From NCBI GenBank assembly GCA_038501625.1, contig JAZAYU010000169.1:124001-188000 (forward strand): DNA of 64,000 bases. Reading direction: 5' to 3'. The position numbers were made by a program, and so were the translations under genes. This document shows, piece by piece, positions 1 through 9,970 of this stretch. Position 1 is the stretch's first letter. Each line of letters opens with the position of its first letter. Source of the DNA: Corbicula japonica. Its lineage: Eukaryota > Mollusca > Bivalvia > Venerida > Cyrenidae. The notes beneath the pieces were generated by a model that saw only the letters and a program-made list of their open reading frames with translations, was not told the origin of the DNA and ran no database searches.

Positions 1-530
1 GCTATCTTATTAGAATATAGCGTTTAAATTTGAAAGCAATGCGCCAGATTGTCGGGTCGGTTCAATAACAAGAGCACTCATATGATCATGTTCAGTTCAA
101 AACTATAGTGGTATCATTTTATTTAGCGATGGCTTAATTTTCGCGTATTTCGCGCTCGGGCCAGTGCTCGAATAAAACCTAAGCTAAATGTTAACCATAT
201 AGTTCCACATACGTATTACAAACATGGTAATGTCCGAACGGACATAAACTTTATATGAAGTTGCCCGTATTGCTAATTTATATAAATTTGAGATAATCGA
301 TATTTGTATTCATAAAAGAAAAAATATTAGTAATTACTGTCGATTGTTTGTTGTTGTTTTTTTGGAATATTTATAATGTTTCTTCACAACTGTAACGACA
401 ATTAAGTCCGTGCATTTTTGTCAGAATTTGTCACGTTTAATCCAACCGTATCGTTGTCATATCATACAGTTTTAACAATTTGACATCGCGAAATTAAGGT
501 ACAGTAAAGTGATACAATTTATATTTACCA
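1..530. other. AT-rich non-coding stretch
   Basis: I see no open frame, exon-like segment or recognisable repeat here. It ends at the target duplication of the hAT-like element. Confidence 0.5.
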
Positions 531-538
531 CAACTGAG

Positions 539-1853
539 CAGACATGGGGTGAATTACTTTTAAAAGTAATGCATTAAATTAGCATTATTTGCCAAATTTG
601 TGCATTAAATTAAATTAGCATTACTATATTTTGAGAAAGTAATGCATTAAATTAACATTATTTCAAAAAGGAATGCATTAAATTAAGCATTATTTTACAA
701 GTGAACTGACAAAAAAATAAAAAGTCATTCTGTCAGTATATGTACAAAATGGATCATCTCCCAAAAAATCACCCCAAAGTATAATGTACAAAGTATCAGT
801 CTGAAAGTGTGAAGATCTAAAGTAACACCTCAAGAACTTAAAACAAAACTATTTTCAGTACATATAGATTATTACAGGTTTAACTTTTTTACACACTTTT
901 GTTATCTTTGACTTATTGCTGTTTTCACACATTTAGAGTGTTGTATTGACAAAGGACTACACTGTCAACTTATCTAATTAATTAAATCATTATGTCACCT
1001 GCATAGATCTGCATTATATGCTGATTTCCTGAAATCTGACATAGGCTCTTATATTTTACAAAGACACTGATTCAGTAAGTATAATTTGGATAAATGGTTA
1101 GAAAAATAACTTCATTTGATTGTGAAAGTATGAATTGTTTGCAAGTCTGAAGGTTTAATTTAATTTCCATGCTACTAGTATTTTATTTCAGAACAACATT
1201 TTTGGTATTTTGCACTGAACTTCAAATTTCTATCAGTAACATTTTCTGGAATATTTAAGTGTTTGACAATTGGTGGGAAATATCTTGTCCCAATGAATGT
1301 GTACACTAAAACAATTTAAAATAAAATAAAAGTGCTGTATTTGTTGACAGAGCTTTATAGATCGCTGGCTATTGATTTGTTTTACATTTAGCATTTTCTA
1401 AGACAACTAAGCTTAATATCTCATTGCTTAATCATAAAATATGTTCAAACTTTACAACATTCTGATGAAAAGACTTCACTTATAGTCCGTATCTTGTTTT
1501 ACTAATAGTAAACACATACCAAAATACTTAACTGTCATATAAATGTTTTCTCTTGCTATAAATAAGATATGTAATAGACTTATAACATATTAAATATTTG
1601 AGTATAATTGCATAAAAAGGTTACTGTTAATATAAATATTATTTAATAAAATAAATCAACAAAATCCAATAGTAAACAAAATCCAATTAATGCTCAATAA
1701 TGCTAAGCATTACAGCATTTTGGCATAGGTAATGCATTAAATTAGCATTAAAATAATGCTAAATCTGTTGCATTAATCATTACCTTGCATTACTGACAAA
1801 AAGTAATGCATTATTAATGCATTAGCATTAAAATTTAATTCGCCCCATGTCTG
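539..1853. mobile_element. Non-autonomous hAT-like DNA transposon with 8-bp target duplication
   Basis: The element starts CAGACATGGGGTGAATTA and ends with the inverse complement of CAGACATGGGGCGAATTA, an 18-bp terminal inverted repeat with one mismatch. It is flanked by identical 8-bp copies of CAACTGAG (531-538 and 1854-1861). An 8-bp duplication with TIRs beginning CAG is the hAT signature. Near each end are many copies of an AATGCATTAAATTAGCATT-like motif, about six left (570-690) and several right (1690-1835), as expected for subterminal transposase-binding repeats. The 1315-bp interior has no long ORF, so mobility would need transposase supplied in trans. The clean target duplication suggests a fairly recent insertion. 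Confidence 0.85.
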
Positions 1854-1861
1854 CAACTGAG

Positions 1862-2108
1862 ACATTCAAAACATGTTTGCCTGAACTCTGAAAAGAAAAC
1901 TTTAAAACTAGATAATTTATTAAATTCTAAGGACAATTTTTTTCCATGTTGACTGCAACCCCGGTTGCATAAGTTGCATTCTACGCTTTCACATTGATCA
2001 CATAAAGGGAAAAACGTTGTTTGTTTTAAATAAAATTTTACTGAGAAAAGAGAGAGCCTCTGTCAGCATATGCATACGCTTTAATTAATTTAGTATTTTT
2101 GATATTAG
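1862..2108. other. Non-coding spacer
   Basis: AT-rich sequence between the hAT-like element and the first candidate fibrinogen exon. It would be intron or upstream flank of that gene fragment. Nothing else seen. Confidence 0.4.
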
Positions 2109-2153
2109 ATATGCAAGATTTGGTCTATGGCAAGGAACGCTGTAGAATATCCG
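2109..2153 (+). CDS. Candidate small exon of a fibrinogen-related domain
   Basis: A 45-bp segment between an acceptor (GATATTAG) and a consensus donor (CCG|GTAAGT). In phase 0 it encodes 15 residues ending ARNAVEYP. Joined in phase to the exon at 3266 this gives EYP-NFLIEN, which fits the A-x-Y-x-x-F pattern that precedes the YxLxVxGYSG core in fibrinogen C-terminal domains (ficolins, FREPs, tenascins). The evidence is the splice sites, matching phase and motif fit; the segment is too short to be certain. Upstream exons of such a domain (the WLGL region) are not visible in the first 2 kb. Confidence 0.4.
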
Positions 2154-2253
2154 GTAAGTACCATTTTTTAGAATGTTCAAACAGTCTACGTGATAATGGA
2201 GGTTGTCTATAAATTACAGACTATAAACCTATACATTTTACCGGAGGTCCATC

Positions 2254-2766
2254 TGTGGCGTAGCTACTATAAGGCCATGTAGGCCCGGGCCTACAAGTTG
2301 GACAAAAATGACATGTTTAAAAGTCACAAAAATACAATAAAAAACAGGGTTGAAGGTAATAAAGCTGAGCTTGGAAACCAGTCTCAAATCTCAAGCATCT
2401 GATTGGCTGAAATGGCGACTGGTCGCCATTTCAGCCAATCAGATGCTTGAGATTTGAGACTGGTTTCCATGCTCAGTTTTATAACCTTGGGTACAGGAGG
2501 GGTGGAAAAGGGTTCAAGCCGTTTGGTCGAATCACGTGTCCTTTGGCGTTGATTTGCCTTCTGTGGAAAATGATAATTTTTTATTTCGATAATTTTCCTT
2601 GAAAATGCTTTGGGACGCGCATTTTGCTAATTTAATTCTCCCCTTGTTTCCGGCTTCTGAGGGTGGAAGCATCGCTCCCCAGACCCCTTTTACAAAGGGC
2701 AATCGCCCCTTGGTACCCATTGTATGGGCCTACAACTTGAAAAAAAGCTGGCTACGCCCCAGGCGT
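2254..2766. mobile_element. Possible small DNA transposon remnant with GTGGCGTAGC-like ends
   Basis: The left end (CTGTGGCGTAGCTAC) and the inverse complement of the right end (CTGGGGCGTAGCCAGC) are similar, and both are followed inward by a GGGCCTACAAGTTG-type segment in opposite orientation. GTGGCGTAGC termini are common in metazoan hAT-like repeats. I found no matching target duplication, so the limits are uncertain. It contains the palindrome at 2356-2486 and would lie in the intron of the fibrinogen fragment. Confidence 0.35.
2356..2486. repeat. Near-perfect 130-bp palindrome
   Basis: Two arms of about 64 bp meet around 2420-2421 (GGCGAC-TG-GTCGCC) and are complementary with only a few mismatches, all near the outer ends. 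Transcribed, it would form one long hairpin. Confidence 0.9.
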
Positions 2767-3080
2767 CACTTTCTCTGTTTACGTGATCAGTTAGAAACAG
2801 CATCTTGCTGTCATACTTTGATATCATCTCTATAATATTTTCCATTTATATAAGTAATTTATTTCACTATCGAACAAGATGTCAATGTCAAAACCCATGG
2901 CAACATTTTGAACGCAGTTTCATACACGCGATTTTCCTTTCTACACTGAATGTATTATACTTGGTGTAATGTAAGTCAGTATATATGTTTTTCAAGGTTA
3001 TTTGTTATGATCTTTCAGGTGATCCACGTGCTGGTTGATATAACAGTGTTGTATTTCGTCTATACTGTTTTGATGTAAAT
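2487..3080. other. Non-coding spacer
   Basis: The rest of the possible TIR remnant (to about 2766), then AT-rich sequence. The open frames at 2532-2835 overlap each other on opposite strands and show no domain; I read them as chance. Confidence 0.5.
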
Positions 3081-3084
3081 ATTG

Positions 3085-3240
3085 AGTTGCGCTCAACCCA
3101 GGTCTAGACGCGTGGACATTTTTATGTTGTTGTTTTTTCCACTGCTCGCCATGAACAGGCTCAAACAAACCGAGCCTGCAATATTTTCATATTTGTCGTT
3201 TTCGGTAGAATTCAAACTTCAATTTTTATCTACTTTAATC
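3085..3240 (+). repeat. Dispersed twin-hairpin repeat (family B), copy 1
   Basis: Shares GCGCTCAACCC, CAGGCTCAA..GAGCCTGCAATATTTTCATATTTG and TTTTTATC-type endings with copies near 24700, 50295, 54690, 55860, 60300 and 61985. In better copies the left half holds GGGCAGTAAT...ATTACTGCCC and the right half AGGCTC...GAGCCT, two consecutive stem-loops. Here the first hairpin is eroded. Superfamily unknown. Confidence 0.7.
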
Positions 3241-3265
3241 ATAAACTACATATAAACAATTGCAG

Positions 3266-3442
3266 AATTTCTTAATCGAAAATAAGTCAGCGAAATACAA
3301 ACTGTCGGTTGTAGGCTACAGCTACGATGCCAGCTATGTGGATCCGGGAGACAAGTTCAGCAAGGACTCGGGTATGATGTTTACTACCATGGACAGGGAT
3401 AACGACAAGTGGGCGCCTAGTTCCTGTGCCCAAAGTCATTCG
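3266..3442 (+). CDS. Fibrinogen-related (FReD) domain exon, partial gene
   Basis: The exon follows a TGCAG acceptor and encodes about 59 residues in phase 0, ending at a possible donor (TCG|GTATAC). The peptide contains YKLSVVGYSYDA, then GMMFTTMDRDNDKW and SSCA. These match the conserved fibrinogen C-terminal core (Y-x-L-x-V-x-GYS, then G-M-x-F-x-T-x-D-x-DND-x-W, then CA). The DxDND loop is the Ca2+-binding site of the family. Known members are secreted lectin-like recognition proteins or matrix proteins. No WWY/LNG exon was found downstream and no N-terminal half upstream within the window, so this is either part of a gene reaching leftward or an orphan fragment. The frame is open to 3481 before a stop. 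Confidence 0.7.
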
Positions 3443-3649
3443 GTATACATCCCTTATAAAAATAGCAACATTGTTGTTTAAAATTATGACAGTTAAGGTA
3501 TTGCACGTACCGGGTTTTATCCATAACCAAAACCGGAAACCATATTGCATCCTAGAACAGAAAACTGACCAAAATGCGAGTTCTTAAAGAAACTGTTTTT
3601 AAACGCGAAAAAATCAACTATTAAACTATTTGTCGCGTTCGGCAGAGTT
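3443..3649. other. Non-coding flank
   Basis: Sequence after the fibrinogen exon. No continuation exon recognised. Confidence 0.4.
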
Positions 3650-4210
3650 TTATTTTCTTTTCTTATGTTCAAATTTGTTAGCTATACATACTGAGTAAAA
3701 AGGAAAACTTGACAAAATAATATGGTAAACTCCTATTACATCAATGATGCAAGTGAATGCAAATATTCGGAGGAATGCGATCAATAATATGTTTATCTTG
3801 GAAGTTGTTCATTATCTATCGTTTAAAAAAATAAAACTTGAAAAAAAAGTTATTTGGTTGCGGGATATTGAGAGTTGGATTTTGTTCTTTCTTTAATTCA
3901 AAGGGAGGTAATTTACAAAAACGGATATTTAAGCAACTGTATCTTATTTCTTTGCATCATAAGACTTAATGTATTGTGTTTTTTCTTCCTTCTGTACGTG
4001 CCATAAACTACTAAATTTGACTATCAAATACAAAAATGTAATCTGTTTGAGACTTTAATGTAAACAAATATCGCATCATTATCATGGAAGAGCAGATAAC
4101 TGTTACCTCTGTGATAAACATAACAACATCTTCCCACTCTTTAAATGTGCAGATATTTGCAAATACCACAAAACAAATTAAGAATAAAGCATCACTGAAT
4201 ATTGTTTTTA
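3650..4210 (+). repeat. Dispersed repeat shared with 60570-61150
   Basis: About 550 bp align co-linearly and in the same orientation with 60570-61150. Shared segments include GTGAATGCAAATAT, ATATGTTTATCTT, TTATTTCTTTGCATC and CAGATATTTGCAAATACCACA. Identity is perhaps 75% by eye. No coding potential and no terminal repeats seen. Confidence 0.75.
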
Positions 4211-4599
4211 AATTTATATAATCTCTCTTCCTCAATTTTTTTTGGCTGTCTGGCATGTGGTGCAGGTTCCATGATGCTACAACATGTTTCGTACATGTCG
4301 GTTGCGCAGTAAACGATCTCATTACATACCTTCCTTTTTTGTAAAACACAGCCGTTATCTATTTTTGAAATACAAGTTCATATAACTAGTTATTTATTGT
4401 AGCCGCGTTATCAGCAATCAGAACAAATTAATAAAAGTGACTTTTTTCCATCTGACCACTTCAGGCATGCAATCAGCATCCGTAAGGAACTTGAGCATCC
4501 CTTATATTGATAATATCCGCGAAAAATATAATTTTCTGACGACTCAATTATTCCATGAAATAGCAATACACTGATAGTAATTGAAATTTATAATAATAA

Positions 4600-5180
4600 G
4601 TAATTGATATTACACGAGCGGACGTAATTTGTGAAGTTTTTGTACCCTATTTTTCCGTTAGTGATCACTATCCAATCTGTATTACAAGATCAACATCGCG
4701 AAAAAATCACAAAGGTAACATACATGAAACAATTACATATCACTTTTCTAAACGTTTTGACCAGGTTTCAATTCAGCAAGACCTTATCATGGCAAATATT
4801 GAGATTGAAGAAACTATTTCGGACCCAAATTTAGCGTTAGATATTTTTCATGAGATTTTTCTTAATGTTTTATCTATGCATGCACCACTTAAAGAAAAAC
4901 GACTAAAACGATCGTGTCAGCCTCCCTGGTTTAATGATCAGTTAAAGACTATAATTCGCGAAAGGGATAAATGTCATAAGAACGGATATTTCAATGAGTA
5001 CAAAATACTTAGAAACAAATCAATGTCTGTCATTAAAAAGTGTAAAAAGGACTTTTATAATACAGCTATTAAGGAAAACAAAAGCCCTAGTTATCTTTGG
5101 AAAACAATTAAATGCATTACCAACAATAATTCTAATAATAACATTTCCATACCGCAGACTTTGACTTACGCTGATAATAT
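4600..5180 (+). pseudogene. LINE ORF2 fragment: end of AP endonuclease and linker (left part)
   Basis: From about 4603 the frame reads through an SDHYPI motif, the C-terminal signature of APE-type LINE endonucleases. It continues into the typical endonuclease-RT linker, with HAPLKEKR, PPWFND and a Lys-rich RDK..YKILRNK stretch. The frame is broken exactly at 5180 by the LTR composite and resumes in frame at 14676. The arrangement fits Jockey/CR1-type LINEs, but the clade cannot be assigned by eye. It is 5'-truncated: no earlier endonuclease motifs are seen. Confidence 0.85.
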
Positions 5181-6481
5181 TGTTGCGGTCCGGCTGTTGG
5201 GCAGGGCCAGGTACAGATCCGGTTATCTGTCTAGACGGTGAAGACAATCTCTACACTTTTCTGGCTCTTGGAGGCCTTTCTAACAGGGTTCGAAAACCGG
5301 GTCCTCTGGGTCTGAGCCAGTAACTGGCAAGGATGAATTACCCTTTTGCTTTAAGCAGACTTGGGAAAACTGTTATGGCCGAAATTGAGCTCCAACTAAA
5401 CTACTGTAGTAATATTTTGTTATTTCCTACCTACAAATCTAGAATAGCCAGCTTCAGTTTAATGAATTTTATTTTCAATATACAATTGTTAATTATTCTG
5501 ATAATTCACCAAAATAAATATCAAGACAAAATATGGAAATTCACAATATGTTAAATTCTGTTGCCAGTCTATTACAAAAAATAAGGCTTGTAGCTAGTCT
5601 ACACAATAAATGATTAAAACCTGCTAAAAAGCATGCAATTACAATACTGAAGTCAAAAGACTTTAATGAATAACTTTTAAACACTCTGCCTTTACTAGGC
5701 TAATTATAATAAATATGCTATGAAATTCTTTAACAAATTTGTATTCAACCTTAAATAAATGAAATTCTGTCAGTTAAAATTACTAATAGTCAATTGTTTG
5801 ATAATAATTTTGAACCTTGTTTGAATCTTGTTCGAAAAAAATGAATGACGACAATTTTAGAATTTTGATGTGTTGGAGCTCTAGAATGAAGAAAAACTGG
5901 GTTTATATACCCCAGATGTACGCACTTAAAATTTGCGGTACACTTCAGAAAAACGCGTACACAAACAAAAAGTGTGTGCAAATGCGCACGGTTTAACGCT
6001 GCGCACAAGATTCAACCAAGCGCGCTTTACAAACTTACAAAGTTTAAGGAAAATCGTAAATGAAACTTCCACTAATATACATATCAATCAAAAGAGAAAA
6101 CAATAAAGAAAATGACTGTCACCTCTGACTTCCTTTTAAATGGATAGTTATCGTGAAAATTAAAGCTGAATTTGGATGACATTTATGGATGCTGAGCAAA
6201 CTGTTTACGTATCCTAGGCAACCGCCCATGATGCAATGCGGTGGAATACAACAACAATGGCCGCCTCCATGCCTGATTCACAAAATATTAAAGATAAAAT
6301 GACAGTTTTCATTCAGGATAATGGCTTAAAATAGTTACAATGTATCAATTTGGAGACTAACAAACCTGGATTTATGATTCCATTCAACAAATAAAAGTAA
6401 GATAATTTATTAATAATGCATTTTGACTAGAATCGGACCAAAACACAGACTGTGTACATGTCAGTCATGCATATTACTACA
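5181..6481 (-). repeat. LTR, minus orientation (3' LTR of the minus-strand element)
   Basis: 1301 bp bounded by TG...CA (TGTTGCGG at the left edge, ...ATTACTACA at the right). The minus-strand promoter TATATAAA lies at about 5911-5918, within the inverse of CTGGGGTATATAAACCCAG. The polypurine tract abuts its U3 end at 6482. Confidence 0.85.
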
Positions 6482-7117
6482 ATACCCCCCACTAAAAATG
6501 TCAAAGTTCCATCTGACAAAATTAATAAATTGAGGCACTTAAATTTAAGTTACTGTATAAGTTTCTCAACAAGTTAACATTTAAAGGCACATTCAACAAG
6601 TCAATTAATAACCTTAAATAAATTCAATGAAGCAAATCACCTTAATATAAGGTACACATACTTTATCGTTATGAATAGGAGAACAAGTTTGGTGAACAGC
6701 CTTAACAAGCTAAACATTTCAAAGTTCAACAAGAATCACCTTAACAAGTAAAAAAAAAAACAACATGTCACCTTAATATAACATAAACATTAAATTTCCG
6801 AGGCAATATACATAAACAGTTCTCTGTTGTCAACATTAAAATTAATATAAGATCAGTACTGTCACTGTTCAAGTAGGAACCACTTCATATCTTTAACTTT
6901 AAAACAAAAATATCTTTTATTGTCACTATCACTCTTTCACAATCCATCTATTAGTGTCACTCCAAGTCTATGAATTATAAAACTTCTAAATACCACTGAT
7001 CGAAATTTCCATTTGTTTAAAGTCACATATTGTAGTGGTAATGCACAATTCCTTCAGTTTTATATTTAATTTAGCAATTCGAAAGTTCCATAATTATTCA
7101 CTCTCAACTTGCTTGCT
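6482..7117 (-). other. 3' non-coding region and polypurine tract of the minus-strand element
   Basis: The tract AGTGGGGGGTAT (read on the minus strand, 6482-6493) abuts the LTR and would prime plus-strand DNA synthesis. The remaining roughly 620 bp are AT-rich with no ORF. In an ordinary Ty3-like element pol would occupy this side of protease; none is present. Confidence 0.75.
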
Positions 7118-8350
7118 TTAGAACATTATCCTTGCTGTTTTTCTTTTTCCTATCGTCTCTCCTACAATCGTCTGTCTTTCTGTCTTCTCTTCTATTATCC
7201 TTCTTACTTTCTTCTCATCCGCTAACCGTCTTCTTACTGCCTTCTCTTCTGTTATCTTTCTTACTTTCTCCTCTTCTGCTAGCCTTCTTACTTGCTTCTC
7301 TTCTACTATCCTCTTTCTCTCTGTCTTCTCTTCTTTTATCCTCCTGACTTTCTTCTTATCCGCTAACCTTCTTCTTACTGCCTTCCTCTCTGCTATCTGT
7401 ACTTTCTTTTCTTCCGCAAGCCTTCTTACTTTCTTCTCTTCTGCTATCCTCTTTCTTTCTGTCTTTTCGTTTGCTAGCCTTCTTACCATTTTTTCTTCTG
7501 CTAACCTTCTAACTTTCTTCTCTTCCGCTAACTTTCTTTTTGCTGTCTTCTCTTCAGCTACATTTTTCCTTCTTTCTTCTTCCCAGACATTCCTGCTTTC
7601 TTGTCTGCCGCTATACTCCAACCCGGCCTTCTTCGTTAGTCTGTTGATATCGACTAAATTGGAGGCCATCTCCAACATGTGTCTGCTTGCAAAACTCTCT
7701 GTCAACTCAATTGAAAGACTTGGGTTGGGGTCTAAGTCGTCTTCCTTCATCTTTTCTACAAAAACATCCACCCAAGCTTCCGAGTTTCCAGGGGTAACAA
7801 CATCCCCTACAACAATTTTTCTGGACATCTGTGTGCCTCCAATTCTAAAACAGGGAATTTCTATGCCACCTAAAACTATTTTGTTCCTGCTTAACAAAAT
7901 ATCAGCTGGCCCGCTTTTACTGTCAGTCAAGACGTCCAACCCCAAAAGAGCGTCATCCTCTATCTGAGCTACTATAGCCTCCTTGATGACCTCCAGTGTT
8001 CCCAGTCTTAACCTGAACAAAGCCTTTCCCATCTCTTCAATTGGAGCACCACCAGCCCCTCTAAGACATACTCCCTTTTGAAGCTGTGGTCGGTTACTGT
8101 TCTCAATTCCTTTGTAGACACGTGATGAGATTACAGTTCTAGATGCACCAGTATCTGCAGAAAAGAGAACCGGTTTGCCTTCTACACTTCCCTCTATGTA
8201 TAACCCATCGCAAAGCCGGCTCATCCTCACTTCACTTGCCTCTGACTGGCTGCATCCTTCCCCAATATTTTTTAAATTTGACTTTTGGCCCTCATCCTTC
8301 TGATTCTCTAGTTGGACCTCCCTCTGGACCCGAGGAATGGTCCCCTGGAG
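7118..8350 (-). CDS. Retropepsin-like protease with long charged-repeat tail, reached by -1 frameshift
   Basis: The frame is open from the slippery site (8350) to the stop at 7118. After a short linker it contains FSADTGASRTVIS (the catalytic D-T-G of a single-domain aspartic protease) and later LLGLDVLTD, the hydrophobic-hydrophobic-Gly motif that packs under the active site in retropepsins. From about residue 210 to the end it is a chain of 9-10-residue repeats of the type LAEEKKVRR, rich in Glu, Lys and Arg. These should form a long charged single helix. No RT follows. The protease would process Gag inside the particle; the tail's role is unknown. GTG at 8230 is unlikely as a start because the frame is open upstream as far as the frameshift site. 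It differs from the plus copy by a handful of residues. Confidence 0.8.
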   Translation of the reverse strand, partial: LQGTIPRVQREVQLENQKDEGQKSNLKNIGEGCSQSEASEVRMSRLCDGLYIEGSVEGKPVLFSADTGASRTVISSRVYKGIENSNRPQLQKGVCLRGAGGAPIEEMGKALFRLRLGTLEVIKEAIVAQIEDDALLGLDVLTDSKSGPADILLSRNKIVLGGIEIPCFRIGGTQMSRKIVVGDVVTPGNSEAWVDVFVEKMKEDDLDPNPSLSIELTESFASRHMLEMASNLVDINRLTKKAGLEYSGRQESRNVWEEERRKNVAEEKTAKRKLAEEKKVRRLAEEKMVRRLANEKTERKRIAEEKKVRRLAEEKKVQIAERKAVRRRLADKKKVRRIKEEKTERKRIVEEKQVRRLAEEEKVRKITEEKAVRRRLADEKKVRRIIEEKTERQTIVGETIGKRKTARIMF

Positions 8351-9879
8351 TTTAAAGGCTCCTTCTCATCTTTTTCTTGGGTGGCCTCTTTTGGTTTACT
8401 TCCTTTTGACCCTTGGTTTGGGCACTCCCTTGCAAAGTGACCAATTTGGTGACAGTTAAAACATTCTGAGTCCTTCTTTCGACACGTGTTCTGACGCTGA
8501 TTCCTATTGTTTTCCTTCTGCTTCTGCTCTAATTTCTCAATTCTGTCCAGGAGTGTTTGAATGATGCCGTCCTGATCACCAGTTTGCTTGTTTTCAGGTG
8601 TGGCATCCTTGTTTACGTTCTCTTTGTCTTGCTTTTTGGCAGGGATTCTGTTGATAACTTCAGGCTCATCCTCCTCTTCAAACTGGTCAATGGTTCTTCT
8701 GGTCATGTTCTTGCCATGCCTGTCTGAGTTACCTAACCTTCTGGTCTGGATCAGATTTACCACATGGAAGACCGCTTCATCTATATTCTGGGGCTCTTTG
8801 TGGTATTCAATCTCAAACCTTACTTCATCATCTAGTAAACCATCCAAGAACCGTCTTACTAAATCCTCATCTCTTGTCCGTCTGTCTCTGTACCCATGGG
8901 CCTTGTCATACAAGCGTTTCAGCTCAGCAGCAAATTCTTCAGCTGTCTCGCCATGTTTCTGCGACCTACGGCTAAATTTGGCAGCAAATGACCTAGCTGT
9001 TTCAATCACCCTAAAGCGGCTGTTCATCTCAGCAACTAGCTCCTGGTAGTCATTCAGCACAGGGGGTGATAGCTGCGAGAACGCAAATTGTCCTGCTTGA
9101 CCTTCTAACCTGGGCAGCAGCTGATCTAACTTGTCGTCTTCGGTCCAGCCATACCTTGAAGCAATTGCCTCAAACCGGGAAATCCACATAGCCCAGTCTT
9201 CTTTTCCAGTGAACGATGGGATTTTGATGCCCCCTACAGGGTGACTGCCCATGTTATGTCTACTTCCATAATCATGAAATTGACCCCTAGGCTGTCTGCG
9301 GTCTGCTCTTCTATCTTCACCTTGAAACTGCAAACCGGTTGGTCTGTTAGCATTCCATGTAGTGTTGATAGCCGGACTATGCCGGGAACCAGTGGCGCGC
9401 GTATAGTTATTATTGCTATATTGTGTATATGGTCGTTGATCTTCATACTGCTCACCATACCTTGCAGGATTTGCAGAATAAGCCTGGGGATAAGTGTTAG
9501 GTCTGTTGTCTTCAGTAAAGCTGGTATGAGTTTGTTTCAAAAGCTTTAATTCGTGTACTACGTCCTTAAGGATACCGGTTACTCCACTCATTGCTTCGCT
9601 CACATCCTTCAGTGTATGCCTTTCATGCACGGAAAAGGAGGTATTTACACCAGAGTCAGCCATTATTGGGCTATCATTATTTACAGATCTTGAACCTGGC
9701 ATTATTGTTGATTTACTTTGACTGGGAGCTGGATTTTCTTGCCTTTTAAATGCAATTTCTGAGTCGGAATCATCAGGTGAAAAATGTGATACGGTGTCAA
9801 ATCCATGACTGCTTGAAGTTGCATGAACACTCTGGTTTGGCCGGAAATGCTGAATTTCTGTTTCAGTCTCTCTTGCCAA
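8308..9879 (-). CDS. Gag polyprotein of an LTR retrotransposon
   Basis: About 520 residues. The middle has the retrotransposon Gag capsid pattern (IPSFTGKEDWAMWISRFEA, then YQELVAEMNSRF, then ETAEEFAAELKRLY and FLDGLLDDEVR). Near the C-terminus is one CCHC zinc knuckle, CFNCHQIGHFAREC, which binds RNA. The architecture fits Ty3/mag-like elements. The frame has no ATG at its upstream end: the first in-frame ATG is at 9702 (codon 60), and the longer reading begins at a TTG. Initiation may therefore be non-AUG or internal, or the start was lost by mutation. The last 40 or so nucleotides overlap pro in the -1 frame. Confidence 0.85.
   Translation of the reverse strand: MARETETEIQHFRPNQSVHATSSSHGFDTVSHFSPDDSDSEIAFKRQENPAPSQSKSTIMPGSRSVNNDSPIMADSGVNTSFSVHERHTLKDVSEAMSGVTGILKDVVHELKLLKQTHTSFTEDNRPNTYPQAYSANPARYGEQYEDQRPYTQYSNNNYTRATGSRHSPAINTTWNANRPTGLQFQGEDRRADRRQPRGQFHDYGSRHNMGSHPVGGIKIPSFTGKEDWAMWISRFEAIASRYGWTEDDKLDQLLPRLEGQAGQFAFSQLSPPVLNDYQELVAEMNSRFRVIETARSFAAKFSRRSQKHGETAEEFAAELKRLYDKAHGYRDRRTRDEDLVRRFLDGLLDDEVRFEIEYHKEPQNIDEAVFHVVNLIQTRRLGNSDRHGKNMTRRTIDQFEEEDEPEVINRIPAKKQDKENVNKDATPENKQTGDQDGIIQTLLDRIEKLEQKQKENNRNQRQNTCRKKDSECFNCHQIGHFARECPNQGSKGSKPKEATQEKDEKEPLNSRGPFLGSRGRSN
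8350..8356 (-). promoter_or_regulatory. -1 ribosomal frameshift site TTTAAAC (minus-strand copy)
   Basis: On the minus strand the heptamer T TTA AAC lies in the correct register of the gag frame and 12 codons before the gag stop. The pro frame is -1 relative to gag and is open from here on. It is followed by a G/C-rich stretch that can pair GGACC with GGTCC. Confidence 0.75.
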
Positions 9880-9970
9880 TGCCTCATAACTAGTTGGGAT
9901 GACGGAGGTGTTGGTCGCTGACAGCTGACATTGTCTGGGTTTGGATCACTGGATCTGTTGATAAAACAGA

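Noticed and set aside
2532..2835. Opposed 62- and 78-codon frames
   Set aside because: They are complementary to each other within a possible transposon remnant and have no recognisable domain.
4235..4345. A possible last exon of the fibrinogen fragment
   Set aside because: One frame has a GMW...C spacing but lacks the WWY and LNG motifs, and the best AG gives a stop in the needed phase.
7132..9549. Plus-strand frames (71-153 codons) opposite the Gag-Pro genes
   Set aside because: Low-complexity or hydrophobic antisense shadows of the charged tail and of gag.
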